DNA of 14,761 nucleotides from UBA10649 sp963700255 (GTDB lineage Bacteria > Actinomycetota > Actinomycetes > S36-B12): positions 1 through 14,761 of the forward strand of contig CAVOWW010000008.1 of NCBI GenBank assembly GCA_963700255.1, in the 5' to 3' direction. This document shows, piece after piece, positions 13,443 through 14,761 of the stretch. The first letter of the stretch is position 1. Every line of letters starts with the position of its first letter. Below the pieces are notes generated by a model. That model saw only the letters and a list, made by a program, of their open reading frames with translations. It did no database searches and was not told the origin of the DNA. The position numbers and the translations under genes are program-made.

Positions 13443-13618
13443 TCGACGGCATCATCCGACATCTATGCGGCCGGCGCAAGGCTTATTCGGTGTTGTCCAG
13501 TCCCTCCACCGGACGGAAAGAATGCAGCCTTGGCGTCGGTTCTTGAGGGTGGCGAGGCGTGGGCGGCATGGCGGATCGGTAAGCAGGCGATGGGTCAGCG
13601 CGATCCATCCCCTTGTTG

Positions 13619-14761
13619 TCAATCGGGCAAGCCGAGCGCGTAGGGGCCGCCCCGCAGATAGCCATGGGCCGACAGCCAGAGGTACCAGTTGCCGGAGCTG
13701 TCCACGCCGGCGCAATCGGCCCTGCCATCGCCGTCAAAATCGGCGGCCAGCGGCGTCAGTCCGGATTGCCCGAAGGCGAAGGGGCCACCATCATGTACCC
13801 GTACGAGGAGAACCAGATGTACCAGTTGCCGGAGCTATTCACGCTGGCGGGATCGGCCCGGCCGTCACCGTCAAAATCGGCGGCCCTCGGAGTCAGGCCG
13901 GAACTTCCCAGGGCGTAGGGGCCACCCCGCAGGTAGCCATAGGCCGACAGCCAGATGTACCAGTGGCCGGAGCTGTCGGCGCCGGCGGGATCGGCCCGGC
14001 CGTCGCAGTCGAAGTCGGCGGCCAGCGGCGTGCAGCCGGATGCGCCGAATGCCGCGGGCCCGGCCAATGCGTATCCGTAGGCCGACAGCCGGATATACCA
14101 GTTGCCGGAGCTGTCAGCGACGGCGGGATCAGCTCTCCGGTCGCCGTCGAAATCGACGGCCGCGGGGATCGTTCCCTCGTCGTCCAGGAAATAGGGGCCG
14201 GCCCGGCGGTAGCCGCCGGAGGAGGGCCAGAGATACCAGTTGCCGCCGGCGAACATGGCCGGGTCGGCTCGCCGGTCGCCGTCGAAATCCCCGGCAACGG
14301 GAACCGGCCGGCTGACCGTCAGGGTCACCGGGATCGATAGCGGCGACCCGTAGGCGTTGGTGGATGCGATCGTAATCGTGGCGGTGTGCGCGCCCTCGGC
14401 CAGGTTGGAGCTGCTGTAGCTGACCTGCAGGGTATCGTGCTCGCCGCTGCTGGAGCCGGTGGCGGGGCTGACGGACAGCCATGCGGCGTCGGCGGCCGCC
14501 GAATACGTCAAGCTGCCGCTGCCGCAATTCCAGACGTCGAACGACTGGCCGGCGGCGTTGCGGCCCAGCGTGGCGGTCTGCGCGAGGCTGGAGACGCCGG
14601 CGGCCAGTTGCGGCGGCGGGGCGGTTTCGGTGAACGACCGCGTTTCGGAGGCCGCGCTCCAGGCGTCGGCATTGCCCGCCCAGACCCGCCAGTCGTCGGC
14701 GCCCCACCGGGAAGCCCGAGACGCTGGCTGACGTGCCGTACACGGTGGCGAAATACGCGCG
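13619..14761 (-). CDS. Exported-type protein with five 46-residue Ca-loop (VCBS/FG-GAP-like) repeats, partial and frame-broken
   Basis: The 5' end lies beyond the window. The visible part starts AYFATVYGTSASVSGFPVG, shifts frame in the C-run 14702-14705, and continues DDWRVWAGNADAW. A BACON/Ig-like module follows (WLSVSPATGSSSGEHDTLQV, then HTATITI, LPVTLTV-like end), then five repeats of about 46 residues. Each repeat contains DFDGDGRADPA (an Asp-rich Ca-binding loop), GNWYIWLSAYGY and a GGPYALG turn. A shift near 13,785-13,792 separates repeat 4 from repeat 5, which ends at TGA 13619-13621. Such repeat proteins are usually secreted or surface-exposed in Verrucomicrobiota/Kiritimatiellota-type bacteria. 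No catalytic domain is visible in this part. Confidence 0.75.
13656..14300 (-). repeat. Five tandem ~138-bp coding repeats
   Basis: The repeat units encode variations of DFDGDGRADPA...SSGNWYIWLSAYGY...GGPYALG, one per about 138 bases. The middle units are very similar at DNA level too (for example GTTGCCGGAGCTGTC recurs on the plus strand), suggesting recent duplication. The outer unit nearest the Ig-like module is the most diverged (PSSGGYRRAGPYFLDDEG). Confidence 0.7.

Noticed and set aside
13443..13618. Gene or RNA between RNase D and the repeat protein
   Set aside because: No ribosome site, conserved motif or stable RNA structure was found; it looks like plain intergenic sequence of 176 bases.

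Overview
The window reads as two unrelated pieces of DNA joined near position 12,348. Positions 1 to about 12,345 look like a high-GC Actinomycetota chromosome: strong codon bias, genes starting ATG or GTG directly downstream of TAGGCT-type -10 boxes, a mobA plus DUF6457 pair, a DUF2207 membrane protein, an IolG-like dehydrogenase and a tRNA-Lys with encoded CCA. Positions of about 12,350 to 14,761 carry a frame-broken RNase D and a Ca-loop (VCBS/FG-GAP-like) repeat protein of a style I associate with the Verrucomicrobiota/Kiritimatiellota group (inference). They also carry many more single-base frame breaks. I regard the join as most likely a chimeric assembly or read, and real transfer as less likely.

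Layout of the left part. Position 1 to 584 is the end of an unknown acidic protein gene. Positions 726-748 match the 3' end of a tRNA-His (T-loop, T-stem, acceptor strand, discriminator C, CCA) with no 5' half, followed at once by a strong terminator. This looks like the attR scar of an element that integrated into tRNA-His and lies off the left edge. Next, on the minus strand, comes a secreted PKD plus matrixin-fold protein whose zinc site has been erased. A minus-strand pair follows: a degenerate GGDEF membrane protein, then a DUF2207 membrane protein. Divergent from these is mobA with a small DUF6457 gene. Then come a membrane PAS histidine kinase (frame-broken exactly at its phospho-accepting His box), an overlapping single-domain response regulator, and a lipoprotein glycoside hydrolase (frame-broken near its C-terminus). 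Converging on the hydrolase is a minus-strand pair: an IolG-like inositol dehydrogenase and a small membrane protein with a K-channel-like pore segment. Divergent from iolG is an unknown 109-residue protein, then tRNA-Lys(CTT). The 5' end of an IS481-family element sits directly after the tRNA CCA.

Functional reading. The kinase and receiver form a two-component pair without an output domain. The GH lipoprotein and IolG may both deal with sugars or polyols, but nothing ties them into one pathway. Several enzyme folds here have lost catalytic residues (matrixin, GGDEF). I found no defence island, CRISPR array or biosynthetic cluster. The most unusual items are the pseudo-matrixin, the tRNA-His scar, the IS481 end with four iterated motifs, and the junction itself.
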